A stretch of 64,000 nt of DNA, taken from positions 1 through 64,000 of the forward strand of contig JBBIGV010000002.1 of the NCBI GenBank assembly GCA_037447335.1, given 5' to 3'. Origin of the DNA: JBBIGV01 sp037447335. GTDB taxonomy: Bacteria; Bacteroidota; Ignavibacteria; Ignavibacteriales; Ignavibacteriaceae. The notes beneath the pieces were generated by a model. The model did not search any database. It had not been told where the DNA came from and saw only the letters and a program-made list of their open reading frames with translations. Numbering within the stretch: the first letter of the stretch is position 1; each line of letters begins with the position of its first letter. Below are positions 7,655-17,377 of this stretch, piece by piece. A program made the translations under genes and the position numbers.

Positions 7655-10183
7655 ATGTTAAAGAATTTATTTGTATTTGTATTTATCTCTGCAACTCTTC
7701 TGGCTCAGACCGGCAGCATTAAAGGCAGAATAACAGACGGCGCTTCGCCTATCCCTTCAGTGAATATCCTGGTAATGAATACCGGCATTGGTGCGGTGAG
7801 TGATATCAACGGACGCTATGAATTAAGAAACGTTCCGATTGGTGAACAGGAAATCCGCTTCAGTTCGGTAGGATTTGAAACACAGTTTTTTGAATTAAAC
7901 ATTCAGTCTAACAAAACCATCGAACTCGATGTCGTAATGCCTGTAAAAGTTATTGAGGTCGGAACGGTTGAAGTTACAGGAATTCAGGGGCAGGATCAGC
8001 GGGATACGCGCACAAGCCTGATTGATGTTAATCCCCAAAGCGCTAAAATAATGCCCGGCGCTGTTGAGGATGTGTTTCGTACACTCCAATCCTTACCGGG
8101 TGTACTGGCTCCCAATGATTTTTCTTCGCAGCTTGTAGTAAGAGGCAGCGGACCGGATCAGAATCTTATTGTAATGGATGATGTTGAAGTTTTCAATCCA
8201 TACCGACTTTATGGTTTAATAAGTATGTTCAACCCTCAGGCTGTATCCGACATTAGTTTGATTACCGGCGGTTTTCCAGCCAAATATGGCGACCGTCTTT
8301 CTGCGGTGCTTGATGTAACAAATAAAGAAGGTACAACATCAGAATATCTCAGGGGCAATGTTAATGCATCAATTGTTGATGCGAATGTTGTAATTGAGGG
8401 GAAGAATCCATTTAACTTAAGGGGAAGCTGGCTTCTGAACTCCCGCCGAACATATTACGACCTGATTATTGAGCCTTTTGTAAAAAATGCAGGTCTTGTT
8501 GATGACAATACCACCTTCCCGAATTTTTATGATTTACAAACTAAAATTGTTCTCGGTCCGTTTAATGGTCATAAATTTTTTTTTAATGGTATTTACTCCC
8601 GTGATGGTGTTAATGTAGTAAGCGGAAAAGAGCGAAACACACCTGACAGCCTCGACGTTTATAATAGTACGCGTAATGATGTAGTATCGTTTGCATGGCA
8701 TTATACACCTTTGCCTAAATTGTTTAATAAACTGATAGTTTCATGGTACAGAACGAGCGGTGAAACAGAATTCGAATCTCAAATACTTGATCCTTCAATA
8801 AATCGTAAAGGGATTACTGATTTCGTACCCGATACCCTTGCACCATATTTGCTTAACCTGAACTTCCGGGCAGATTTTGCATTCCGGAAATATTCAATTG
8901 ATGATAAGTTCACTTACCTTTGGGGCGATCATATATTTGAAGCCGGTGCAGGTGTTGATTTCATGACAACCATTATGGATTTCCGCTTCGATATTGATCC
9001 TGAACTGGTTTCATTCTTTGCTTCCAATCCGCAGTTCAGGGCTGCACTTAGTGATGTAAGAGATGTTAAACATTATAATCGGTACAGAGCTTATGTTCAA
9101 AATAACTTTAAGCTGACCGACAGAATGTTCATTCAGCCAGGGCTAAGGTTCGATCATTATAAGCTGCTCGAAAAATCTTACCTCGCACCGCGGCTTGGAG
9201 TATCTTACGCTTTAAGCAACGTCACTACGCTCCGTGCAGTTTGGGGAATGTACTTCCAGTCTCCCGGATACGAAAAGATGCGCGACGGCGGCGCACTGCT
9301 TAACCTCGACAGAGAATATACAACTCAACTTAACGCTGAAAGATCAATTCATTATGTACTTGGTGTTGATCATTGGCTCTCCAGTGAGTGGAATCTGAAA
9401 CTTGAAGGCTATTATAAAGACTTTAATGATCTGATTGAACAGAAAATCGTAACCGGTTCGCGTTACTTTACAGAACCTGTGCCCGGAAAAGATTTGAGAT
9501 ATTCTTCTGGCTGGACAAGACCAATTACTGTACAGGGTGATTCCATTACACAAATACCGGTTAATTCGGCTACAGGCGAGTCTTTCGGAATTGAAGTACT
9601 GCTGGCTAAAAAGAATCTTCTTAGCAACAGTAAACTTTCCGGCTGGGTTTCATATTCTTTGGCTTATGCAAATACCTTTCAGAACGGAAATAAATATCCT
9701 TTCAGATTTGATCAAAGGCATACATTAAATGTGGTATTGAATTATCAATTTAATACCTGGTTCGATGTTGGTGTAAGATGGCAGTTTGGTTCAGGTTTCC
9801 CGTATACACGGGCAGAGGGCATAAGACCGAGAATAATCATGAAAGATCTCGATCTTGATGGTACTCCCGAAACACCTGTTATCGCTACACGAAAGTCAAT
9901 CAGCAATCCTGATAGTCCGGAGGAAGTTATTTATGATATTTATTTCGGCGAAAACAGATTTAATGACAGGAAGCCGGATTATCACCGGCTTGATATAAGA
10001 TTTACTTTTCTTGCTAACTTCTGGAACCTGGACTGGGCATTTTATCTTGATGTAATAAATGTTTATAATCGTAAGAATGTTATCGCATATGATTATTTCG
10101 TAACTGAAGACCTGAAGCTTGACCGTGAACAAAATAATATGTTCCCCATAATCCCTACTTTGGGATTTAATGTTAGATTTTAA
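7655..10183 (+). CDS. TonB-dependent outer-membrane receptor with carboxypeptidase-like N-terminal domain
   Basis: 842 residues. A signal peptide ends near LLAQ. Residues about 20-100 form a CarboxypepD-regulatory-like beta-sandwich (GSIKGRITDGASPIPSVNIL, DINGRYELRNVPIG). A plug domain follows at about 115-235 (LQSLPGVLAPNDFSSQLVVRG) and then a long barrel ending in PTLGFNVRF with a terminal aromatic. This architecture is typical of Bacteroidota receptors for siderophores, peptides or glycans. The ligand cannot be assigned and no SusD partner is adjacent. Confidence 0.85.
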   Translation: MLKNLFVFVFISATLLAQTGSIKGRITDGASPIPSVNILVMNTGIGAVSDINGRYELRNVPIGEQEIRFSSVGFETQFFELNIQSNKTIELDVVMPVKVIEVGTVEVTGIQGQDQRDTRTSLIDVNPQSAKIMPGAVEDVFRTLQSLPGVLAPNDFSSQLVVRGSGPDQNLIVMDDVEVFNPYRLYGLISMFNPQAVSDISLITGGFPAKYGDRLSAVLDVTNKEGTTSEYLRGNVNASIVDANVVIEGKNPFNLRGSWLLNSRRTYYDLIIEPFVKNAGLVDDNTTFPNFYDLQTKIVLGPFNGHKFFFNGIYSRDGVNVVSGKERNTPDSLDVYNSTRNDVVSFAWHYTPLPKLFNKLIVSWYRTSGETEFESQILDPSINRKGITDFVPDTLAPYLLNLNFRADFAFRKYSIDDKFTYLWGDHIFEAGAGVDFMTTIMDFRFDIDPELVSFFASNPQFRAALSDVRDVKHYNRYRAYVQNNFKLTDRMFIQPGLRFDHYKLLEKSYLAPRLGVSYALSNVTTLRAVWGMYFQSPGYEKMRDGGALLNLDREYTTQLNAERSIHYVLGVDHWLSSEWNLKLEGYYKDFNDLIEQKIVTGSRYFTEPVPGKDLRYSSGWTRPITVQGDSITQIPVNSATGESFGIEVLLAKKNLLSNSKLSGWVSYSLAYANTFQNGNKYPFRFDQRHTLNVVLNYQFNTWFDVGVRWQFGSGFPYTRAEGIRPRIIMKDLDLDGTPETPVIATRKSISNPDSPEEVIYDIYFGENRFNDRKPDYHRLDIRFTFLANFWNLDWAFYLDVINVYNRKNVIAYDYFVTEDLKLDREQNNMFPIIPTLGFNVRF

Positions 10184-10207
10184 TATCAATCAATATCATC
10201 AAAAAAA

Positions 10208-11401
10208 ATGTTCTTCGAAGAAAACCTGTACACAGTTTCTCAGTTAACTAAAGAAATCAAACAAACTCTTGAAGAGGGGTTTCCTCAGATTTCTGTTATT
10301 GGGGAGATATCCAACTTTAAAGCGCACGCTTCAGGGCATTGGTATTTTAATCTTAAGGATGCAGGTGCTGTAATTTCAGTTACAATGTGGAAGGGTATCA
10401 ATAACTACGTATTCTTTTCACCGCAGGATGGAATGAAAGTAATTGTTAATGGAAGAATAACTGTCTATCCGCCGCGCGGCAATTATCAGCTTGATGCCAG
10501 ATCAATGAAACCGGCAGGAGTCGGCGAACTGCAGGCAGCTTTTGAAAAACTCAAGCAGAAACTTGCAACAGAAGGTCTGTTCGATGAGCAGCACAAAAAA
10601 TCCATACCGGTTATGCCGATGAAAATCGGAATTGTTACTGCATCCGATGGCGCTGCATTCAGAGATATGATTAGTGTTGCTGAAAGAAGATTTCCTGTTG
10701 TCGAATTAATTATTGCACCCGCAAAAGTTCAGGGCGCCGGTGCTGCCGAAAGTATAGTTGCTTCTCTTAAAGCTCTTAATAAAATAACAGATATTGATGT
10801 TATTATTGTTGGAAGGGGAGGCGGTTCTATTGAAGACCTTTGGGCTTTTAATGAAGAGATAGTTGCACGGGCAATTTTCAATTCAAAGATTCCTGTTGTT
10901 ACGGGTATAGGGCACGAAGTTGATTTTACAATTGCAGATTTTGTATCTGATTTACGCGCGCCTACTCCTTCGGCAGCTATGGAAATTGTAACACCGGATG
11001 AAACGGATATCTTTGCCTTTATTAATGATTTTTCATATACTGCAACCGATCAAATTGAGCAGATGTGTCAAAGCAATTTCCGTGCAGTAATTCAGATTAT
11101 AAATTCTTATGGATTCAGAATGCCGCTAGACCTTCTGAGGCGCAGATCTCAGCAGATTGATAGTGCTCTTTACCGGATAAATAAAAATATTGACCGTAAA
11201 TTATTGATCGAGCAAAACCGTCTGTCGCTTCTAAGTAAATCACTGGAATCTCACGATATTAATAAATCATTAAAAAAAGGTTTTGTGCTTGTTAAACAGG
11301 ATTCAGCCTTTGTTCTCCGTTCTAAAAATTTTAATTTCGATAAACCGGCATTGTTAAAGTTTTTCGATGATGAGATAACGATAAATACCCCGAAGAATTA
11401 A
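10208..11401 (+). CDS. xseA: Exodeoxyribonuclease VII large subunit
   Basis: 397 residues. It degrades single-stranded DNA to short oligonucleotides together with the small subunit. An N-terminal OB-fold is present at about 1-100 (VIGEISNFKAHASGHWYFNLKD). The catalytic domain shows GIVTASDGAAFRDM and the family motif GRGGGSIEDLWAFNEE, then GIGHEVDFTIADFVSDLRAPTPSAAME. The coiled-coil region before the C-terminus is shorter than in E. coli. xseB follows 63 bases downstream, as is common. Confidence 0.95.
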   Translation: MFFEENLYTVSQLTKEIKQTLEEGFPQISVIGEISNFKAHASGHWYFNLKDAGAVISVTMWKGINNYVFFSPQDGMKVIVNGRITVYPPRGNYQLDARSMKPAGVGELQAAFEKLKQKLATEGLFDEQHKKSIPVMPMKIGIVTASDGAAFRDMISVAERRFPVVELIIAPAKVQGAGAAESIVASLKALNKITDIDVIIVGRGGGSIEDLWAFNEEIVARAIFNSKIPVVTGIGHEVDFTIADFVSDLRAPTPSAAMEIVTPDETDIFAFINDFSYTATDQIEQMCQSNFRAVIQIINSYGFRMPLDLLRRRSQQIDSALYRINKNIDRKLLIEQNRLSLLSKSLESHDINKSLKKGFVLVKQDSAFVLRSKNFNFDKPALLKFFDDEITINTPKN

Positions 11402-11464
11402 ACCTTGAATTGTTTTTTATTTCCATCCGGTTAAATTAAATTTGTACGGGTCAATTAAGTAATT

Positions 11465-11692
11465 ATGCCAAAAAAAGCTTCAAAAAATAATTTTGAATCA
11501 AACCTTGCCCGGCTTGAAGAAATATCGGGCTTACTTGAAAGTGATGACCTCGGTCTTGAAGAAGCTATAAAGCTTTATGAGGAAGGTATTATACTTTCTA
11601 AAGAATGTTTAAGCCTGCTTATGAAAGCAGAATTGAAAATAACAGAATTAAAAAGCAATCTTGATGAACTTTCACCCGATGCTAACGATTAG
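11465..11692 (+). CDS. xseB: Exodeoxyribonuclease VII small subunit
   Basis: 75 residues with the family core FESNLARLEEISGLLESDDLGLEEAIKLYEEG, forming two amphipathic helices. Several copies bind the XseA coiled coil. The length is normal. dxs starts 30 bases downstream, so xseA-xseB-dxs is probably one transcript. Confidence 0.95.
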   Translation: MPKKASKNNFESNLARLEEISGLLESDDLGLEEAIKLYEEGIILSKECLSLLMKAELKITELKSNLDELSPDAND

Positions 11693-11722
11693 TAAGAATA
11701 AAAATATGGAGATAAACTTAAA

Positions 11723-13642
11723 ATGAGCGATTTTAGTAAGTACAAGGTGCTGTCACTTGTTAACGATCCTTCCGATATAAGAAAACTGGATGGTTCACAG
11801 CTTAAAACATTATGTTCGGATGTTCGTGAATATATGATTGATACGATTTCTGAAATCGGAGGGCACTTTGGCGGCGGGCTGGGAACAGTTGAACTAACTG
11901 TTGCACTTCACAAAGTGCTTAATACACCCTATGACCTTATTGTTTGGGATACAGGTCATCAGGCATATCCGCACAAAATACTAACCGGAAGAAAAGAACT
12001 TCTGCCAGGTATTCGTCAGCTTAATGGTATTAGTGGATTTTTAAAACGCAGCGAAAGTGAATATGATACTTTTGGTGCCGGGCATGCATCCACCTCAATT
12101 TCTGCTGCACTTGGAATGGCAGTCGCGCGCGATATAAACAATGAACCAAGAAAAGTTGTTGCTGTTATCGGTGATGGTGCGATGACCGGCGGTATGGCTT
12201 ATGAAGCAATGAATAACTCCGGTCTGATTAAATCCGATCTTATTGTGGTGCTTAACGATAATCGAATGTCGATTGCTCCTAACGTTTGGCAGATTTCCAA
12301 TTACTTCACTGAAATGATAGCCCACCCGGAATACAATAAATTTAAAGGACAGATTTGGGAACTTACCGGTAAACTTGATCAGTTTGGCGACAGGTTAAGA
12401 AAAATTGCTGTCCGGCTCGAAAGCGGAATTAAAGCCGTTATTACACCCGGAATGCTTTTCGAAGCTTTAGGGTTCAGGTATTTCGGTCCAATCAACGGGC
12501 ACAATATTCACCAAGTTGTAAAAATATTTGAGCAGGTCAAAGATCTTAAAGGTCCTATACTAGTTCATGCTATAACTCAAAAAGGTAAAGGTTATAAACC
12601 TGCAGAGGGTCATGAACAAAGGCTTCACGCATCAACACCTTTTGACAAGCTTACAGGCAAAGCTCATAAAAAATCCGGTGCAAAACCGTCTTATACTTCG
12701 ATCTTCGGGAACGCACTTGTTGAGATCGTCAGGCAGAATCCTAAAGTAGTAGGAATTACAGGTGCAATGCCTGATGGTACCGGGCTGGATATTCTCCAAA
12801 AGAACTGCCCGGCTAATTATTTTGATGTTGGTATTGCTGAAGAACACGCCGTTACCTTCGCAGCAGGTATGGCAACACAGGGAACAATTCCTGTTGTGGC
12901 TATATATTCAACCTTTTTACAGAGAGCGTTTGACCATATAATTCATGATGTAGCGCTGCAAAAGCTTCACGTGGTTTTCGTACTTGACAGAGCAGGTTTG
13001 GTTGGCGCAGACGGACCAACTCATCACGGCGCTTTCGATCTGTCTTATTTGAGAATGATTCCTGGTATGGTGATAATGGCTCCAAAAGATGAGTCGGAAC
13101 TCAGAGATATGTTGTATACTGCTGTCCGGTATAATAACGGACCAATAGCGCTTAGGTATCCAAGAGGAACTGCTATAGGTGTTCCGCTAAAAGCAGGTTT
13201 TGAGGCAATCGAAATCGGAAAGAGTGAACAATTACTTCGCGGCGAGCAAGTCGCATTGCTTGCAGTCGGTTCAATGGTGCAATACTCATTAAAGGCAGCC
13301 GAAAAGCTCGAAGCAGAAGGCATTAGCTGTGAAGTTATAAATATGAGATTTGTTAAACCTCTTGATCACGAAAGACTTGATGACATTGCCAAAAGGCATA
13401 CAAAAATTATAACTCTCGAAGAGAATGCTCTCGCGGGTGGTTTCGGAAGTGCAGTAAGCGAGTTTTTGGCAGATAAAAATTATAAGTCGGATATTTTAAG
13501 AATCGGACTGCCGGATCATTTTGTTGATCATGGAACCCAGGAAGAGCTTCATCGTCTGCTTGAAATTGATGCAGAAGGAATCTTTCAAAAAGTAAAGAAG
13601 TTTGTAAGTAAACAAAAAGTAAGCAGAGGTCTGGCTGTTTAA
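11723..13642 (+). CDS. dxs: 1-deoxy-D-xylulose-5-phosphate synthase
   Basis: 639 residues, full length. It condenses pyruvate and glyceraldehyde 3-phosphate to DXP, the first step of the MEP isoprenoid pathway, using thiamine diphosphate. Marks are DTGHQAYPHKILTGR, the ThDP/Mg motif GDGAMTGGMAYEAMNN, VLNDNRMSI, the transketolase-type DVGIAEEHAVTFAAGMA, and the C-terminal domain EENALAGGFGSAVSEFL. Its stop overlaps the next start by one base (TAATG), implying translational coupling with the oxidoreductase gene. Confidence 0.97.
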   Translation: MSDFSKYKVLSLVNDPSDIRKLDGSQLKTLCSDVREYMIDTISEIGGHFGGGLGTVELTVALHKVLNTPYDLIVWDTGHQAYPHKILTGRKELLPGIRQLNGISGFLKRSESEYDTFGAGHASTSISAALGMAVARDINNEPRKVVAVIGDGAMTGGMAYEAMNNSGLIKSDLIVVLNDNRMSIAPNVWQISNYFTEMIAHPEYNKFKGQIWELTGKLDQFGDRLRKIAVRLESGIKAVITPGMLFEALGFRYFGPINGHNIHQVVKIFEQVKDLKGPILVHAITQKGKGYKPAEGHEQRLHASTPFDKLTGKAHKKSGAKPSYTSIFGNALVEIVRQNPKVVGITGAMPDGTGLDILQKNCPANYFDVGIAEEHAVTFAAGMATQGTIPVVAIYSTFLQRAFDHIIHDVALQKLHVVFVLDRAGLVGADGPTHHGAFDLSYLRMIPGMVIMAPKDESELRDMLYTAVRYNNGPIALRYPRGTAIGVPLKAGFEAIEIGKSEQLLRGEQVALLAVGSMVQYSLKAAEKLEAEGISCEVINMRFVKPLDHERLDDIAKRHTKIITLEENALAGGFGSAVSEFLADKNYKSDILRIGLPDHFVDHGTQEELHRLLEIDAEGIFQKVKKFVSKQKVSRGLAV

Positions 13643-14643
13643 TGGAAAAAACCAGCATTGCGGTAATCGGACTTGGAGGTGTTGTACAATTAGTTCACCT
13701 GCCAAACATCGCCAAAATGTCGAACGTTTCTCTTTCAGCAGTTGCAGAAACAAATAAGAACAGGCTTAATACAGTAGCCGATAAATTTAATATTGCTGAG
13801 AAATATACGGACTACAGAGAAATGCTGGAGCAAACCGATGCTGATGCAGTAATAGTTGCCACTCCCACCAGTACACATAAAGAAGTTGCAATCGAATGTC
13901 TTAAAGCAAAAAAAGATGTACTGGTTGAAAAACCTCTTGCTCGTTCTTATGCTGAAGCAAAACCAATTGTGGATGCTGCAAAAAAACACAAACGCAAATT
14001 AATGGTTGGAATGAATCTCCGTTTCAGACCGGATGCTATGATCCTGAGAAGCCTTATAAGTGCAGGCGAAATAGGCGATCCTTACTACGTTAAGTGCGGT
14101 TGGGTTAGAAGACAAAGCAGCGGAAGTAAATGGTTTACTAAAAAAGAAGATTCGGGCGGAGGGGTAATACTTGACCTCGGAATCCTTCTTGCCGATTTAG
14201 CGCTGTGGTTGTTAAATTATCCTCCTGTTGAAACTGTATCAACAAGAAATTACAATCATAATACTAAAAACGTTGAAGATACCTCTATCAGCTTCCTGAG
14301 ATGTAAAAATTCTGAAATCATAAATCTTGAGTCAAGCTGGTCGCTGCCACTCGAAAAAGATACTTTTTATGTTTCAGTTTATGGAACGAGAGGTTCTGCA
14401 TCACTAAATCCTTTCAGAATTTACAAAAAAATTGATGAGCAGTTTATTGACCTGACACCCACCCAGTCTGAAAACGCATTAACTCTGTTTAAAAAATCCT
14501 ACTTAAACGAACTAAAAAGTTTTATTGGAGCTGTAAGAGGGCTCAATCCTGTATTCTCTTCCGGCGACGAGGCGCTTTCGCGAATGAAAGTTATCGATGC
14601 AATGTATACCTCTGCAAAGCAAAATTCTGAGATCAAAATCTGA
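13642..14643 (+). CDS. Gfo/Idh/MocA family NAD(P)-dependent oxidoreductase
   Basis: 333 residues. The N-terminal Rossmann fold carries the glycine motif IGLGGVVQLVHLPN, followed by DADAVIVATPTSTHKEVAIECLKAKKDVLVEKPLARS with the family EKP motif. The C-terminal alpha/beta substrate domain contains GGGVILDLGILLADLALWLL. The family oxidises or reduces sugars and related compounds. No substrate can be assigned, and the neighbours (dxs, then a two-component pair) do not suggest one. It is translationally coupled to dxs. Confidence 0.85.
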   Translation: MEKTSIAVIGLGGVVQLVHLPNIAKMSNVSLSAVAETNKNRLNTVADKFNIAEKYTDYREMLEQTDADAVIVATPTSTHKEVAIECLKAKKDVLVEKPLARSYAEAKPIVDAAKKHKRKLMVGMNLRFRPDAMILRSLISAGEIGDPYYVKCGWVRRQSSGSKWFTKKEDSGGGVILDLGILLADLALWLLNYPPVETVSTRNYNHNTKNVEDTSISFLRCKNSEIINLESSWSLPLEKDTFYVSVYGTRGSASLNPFRIYKKIDEQFIDLTPTQSENALTLFKKSYLNELKSFIGAVRGLNPVFSSGDEALSRMKVIDAMYTSAKQNSEIKI

Positions 14644-14652
14644 AATTGTTTT

Positions 14653-15342
14653 ATGAAAAAGATTCTTCTTGTTGATGATGAAAAAGATATAGTTGAATTT
14701 CTTCAGTATAATCTTATTCAGGAGGGATTTGATGTTATTTCAGCTTACGACGGTGTAGAAGCTCTGGATAAATTACCTTCCAAACCGGATTTAATCATTC
14801 TCGATATTATGATGCCGCGTATGAATGGTTATGATGTATGTAAGCGCATCAGAAATACCAGCGGCTTCGAACACACACCTATAATTTTCCTTACTGCAAA
14901 ATCAGGTGAAATGGATGAAATACACGGACTTGAACTGGGTGCAAATGACTACGTGCAAAAGCCAATCTCACCAAAAAAGTTGATTGCCCGCGTCAAATCC
15001 AATTTACGTAATGTTGAACAATTTATTGCCGAAAAGGCAGGTTCTGTAAAAATTCAGATCGGTCCGCTTATTATTGACAGAGAGAAGTATGTCGTTATAA
15101 TGAATGGCAAAGAAAAAATTTTTCCGCGTAAAGAGTTTGAAGTTCTATACTACCTTGCTAATAACCCGGGCAGGGTTTTCAGCCGCGAATCTTTGCTTAA
15201 AGATGTATGGGGGGCAGATGTTTATGTTGTTGACCGCACAGTTGATGTTCATATTCGGAAAATCCGTGAAAAGCTTGAAGATAACTTTGATTTAATTGAA
15301 ACCGTAAAAGGTGTGGGATACCGTTTTAAAAGTGTGGAATGA
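14653..15342 (+). CDS. Two-component response regulator, OmpR/PhoB family
   Basis: 229 residues. The receiver domain (1-120) has the acidic pocket VDDE, phospho-acceptor D51 in LIILDIMMPRM, Thr in LTAKSG and K103 in VQKPISP. The C-terminal winged helix (about 135-229) shows FPRKEFEVLYYLANNPGRVFSRE, VDRTVDVHIRKIREKL and ETVKGVGYRFK. The cognate kinase overlaps its end. The organisation and the kinase with little periplasmic sensor resemble PhoB/PhoR, but no pho or pst genes are present to confirm that. Confidence 0.9.
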   Translation: MKKILLVDDEKDIVEFLQYNLIQEGFDVISAYDGVEALDKLPSKPDLIILDIMMPRMNGYDVCKRIRNTSGFEHTPIIFLTAKSGEMDEIHGLELGANDYVQKPISPKKLIARVKSNLRNVEQFIAEKAGSVKIQIGPLIIDREKYVVIMNGKEKIFPRKEFEVLYYLANNPGRVFSRESLLKDVWGADVYVVDRTVDVHIRKIREKLEDNFDLIETVKGVGYRFKSVE

Positions 15343-16360
15343 ACTAAAAGCCAACCTGATTTCCTCCTTCGTTTATTTTAAGGAAATTCTTCTTTTTAAC
15401 GTTTTCGTAATTCTGGTTCTCTTTTTACTGGTTGATAACTCCGCTGTTTTATTTTCACTGATTCTTATAATGCTGCTGCTCAGCATTATATTCCTGAATC
15501 TTCTGGGAAGAAAAAGAAACAGGGAACTTAACGAGATAAAAATGTTGATTAATAATATTACAAATAACCGGTTCGCAACTCCGGAACAGATTTCGTTAAG
15601 TAAAAACCTACTCAGCCTTCAGGAAGAAATAAAACAGATGTTCGAAAAAAATAAAAGCGATATTGAATACCTGAAGAGGCTTGAACGAATGCGTACAGAA
15701 TTTCTTGCCAATGTATCACACGAACTTCGCACACCGATTTTTGCCATACAGGGTTTTATCGAGACGCTAATGGATGGAGCTATCAATGACGAAAAAGTTA
15801 ACAGATACTTTCTTGAAAAAGCTAATCATCATACTCTTAATCTTAGTAACCTTCTAAATGACCTGATTGATATTTCTATGATCGAATCAGGCGAAATGAG
15901 AATGAGCTACAGGTATTTTTATCTGGATGAATATCTTAAAGAAATTGTGCAGGAACATCTCCAGATGGCTGAAGAAAAAAATATTTCGCTTGTCTATAAT
16001 CCGGCAAGAAATAATCTGCAGGTTTTTGGTGATAAGAATAAGTTAAAACAGGTTTTTATCAACCTCATTACCAATGCAATAAAATACACAGAAAAGGGCA
16101 CTGTTGAGATATTTGTCAGGGAAGAACAAAAGCATGTAAATATTGCGATACGTGATACCGGTATTGGCATTCCTGAAGAAGAGTTAAACCGGATATTCGA
16201 GAGATTTTACAGGGTTGATAAAGCCAGATCCAGAGCGGTGGGTGGAACAGGATTAGGGCTGGCAATCGTGAAACACATTATTGAAGCCCACGGCTCTAAA
16301 ATTGAGGTAAAAAGTAAGGTTGATAAAGGAACAGAGTTTTCTTTCCGGTTGAAAAAGTGA
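15332..16360 (+). CDS. Sensor histidine kinase
   Basis: About 342 residues. I prefer the GTG at 15332, which overlaps the response-regulator stop; another in-frame GTG lies at 15311. Two hydrophobic segments near the N-terminus (LLFNVFVILVLFLLVDN and VLFSLILIMLLLSIIFLNLL) are separated by only a few residues, so almost nothing is periplasmic. Then come the H-box (ANVSHELRTPIFAIQGF), N-box (QVFINLITNAIKYTEKG), G1 (DTGIGIPEEE), F and G2 (GGTGLGLAIVKHI). It should autophosphorylate and pass phosphate to the adjacent regulator. Confidence 0.9.
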   Translation: MWNELKANLISSFVYFKEILLFNVFVILVLFLLVDNSAVLFSLILIMLLLSIIFLNLLGRKRNRELNEIKMLINNITNNRFATPEQISLSKNLLSLQEEIKQMFEKNKSDIEYLKRLERMRTEFLANVSHELRTPIFAIQGFIETLMDGAINDEKVNRYFLEKANHHTLNLSNLLNDLIDISMIESGEMRMSYRYFYLDEYLKEIVQEHLQMAEEKNISLVYNPARNNLQVFGDKNKLKQVFINLITNAIKYTEKGTVEIFVREEQKHVNIAIRDTGIGIPEEELNRIFERFYRVDKARSRAVGGTGLGLAIVKHIIEAHGSKIEVKSKVDKGTEFSFRLKK

Positions 16361-16441
16361 TTATTCAATTCAATATTAAGCACTTTATTACAATTCTCAC
16401 AGAATAACCTCATTTTTCTCAAAAATTTTCCAGCTATTTAA

Positions 16442-16472
16442 TTGACTAATGGGCAGCATTTGTTTAATTTTG
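16442..16472 (+). promoter_or_regulatory. Bacteroidetes-type promoter of rplU-rpmA
   Basis: TTG at 16442-16444, a 20-base spacer, then TAATTTTG at 16465-16472, matching the primary sigma pattern TTG-N19/20-TAnnTTTG. The rplU ATG is 31 bases downstream. The same arrangement precedes nuoA. Confidence 0.6.
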
Positions 16473-16503
16473 GCACTCAAAATTTAGATAACAAGAGGAA
16501 AAA

Positions 16504-16812
16504 ATGTTTGCTGTCGTTGATATATTAGGACAACAACTTAAAGTCACTGAAAAAGGAAAATACTTTGTTCCTAGGATGAATGAGGAACCGGAGAGCGAAG
16601 TCAGTTTCGATAAAGTAGTGATGATTGGAGACGATAATAAAATAAAAGTCGGCACACCATATGTGAAAGATGCTAAAGTTTCGGCTAAAGTAATCGGACA
16701 TATGAGAGACGATAAGGTGCTCGTATTCAAGAAAAAGCGCAGAACAGGCTATAAGAAATTAAATGGTCATCGTCAGCACTACACACAAATTGAAGTTACC
16801 AGCATAGGATAA
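16504..16812 (+). CDS. rplU: 50S ribosomal protein L21
   Basis: 102 residues, standard length. It begins MFAVVDILGQQLKVTEKGKY and has the conserved C-terminal FKKKRRTGYKKLNGHRQHYTQIEV. L21 binds 23S rRNA. The start is set by the SD AGAGGAA just before ATG 16504. It is followed at 13 bases by rpmA, the universal rplU-rpmA pair. Confidence 0.97.
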   Translation: MFAVVDILGQQLKVTEKGKYFVPRMNEEPESEVSFDKVVMIGDDNKIKVGTPYVKDAKVSAKVIGHMRDDKVLVFKKKRRTGYKKLNGHRQHYTQIEVTSIG

Positions 16813-16825
16813 AGGAGTAATTATT

Positions 16826-17083
16826 ATGGCGCATAAAAAAGGACAAGGCTCATCAAGAAACGGACGTGACAGTAACGCGCAAAGACTGGGCGTGAAAAGA
16901 TTTGGCGGCGAGCAGGTTCTTGCCGGTAATATATTGGTAAGACAGAGAGGTACAAAATTCCATCCCGGTGTAAACGTCGGCAAGGGAAGTGATGATACTT
17001 TATTCGCGCTTGCAAATGGAATCGTCAAATTTGAAATAAAGAGAGACAACCGAAAATATGTGAGTGTTTATCAGCCTAACTGA
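16826..17083 (+). CDS. rpmA: 50S ribosomal protein L27
   Basis: 85 residues. MAHKKGQGSSRNGRDSNAQRLGVKRFGG is the conserved N-terminus that reaches the peptidyl-transferase centre. It starts directly with MAHKKG, so it lacks the extra cleaved leader seen in some Firmicutes. A strong terminator follows. Confidence 0.97.
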   Translation: MAHKKGQGSSRNGRDSNAQRLGVKRFGGEQVLAGNILVRQRGTKFHPGVNVGKGSDDTLFALANGIVKFEIKRDNRKYVSVYQPN

Positions 17084-17112
17084 AAATAGAAAATAGTTTA
17101 ACATTATAAAAG

Positions 17113-17138
17113 ACCCTCCTGATGCGGAGGGTTTTTTG
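17113..17138 (+). terminator. Terminator of the rplU-rpmA operon
   Basis: ACCCTCC (17113-17119) pairs with GGAGGGT (17126-17132), followed by TTTTTTG. It lies 29 bases after the rpmA stop. Confidence 0.9.
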
Positions 17139-17377
17139 TTTTAAATCAAATTTACCGTATTAAAACCATCTTTCATTTTCAACAAAACCGCCGCATTGTA
17201 ACTGATCAATGGAAACTCCACTCTGGAAAAAATATTTCCACAAAACAATGCAAAGTTTTTCAATATGCAAGGCTTATGGAATCAATCTTCTTGAGTAGTT
17301 CCTGTATTCTTCATTATATTCATTTACAGAATTGTTACAGAAAAAATTAGTAATTATATTTGTCATAGGCTGCTAAT

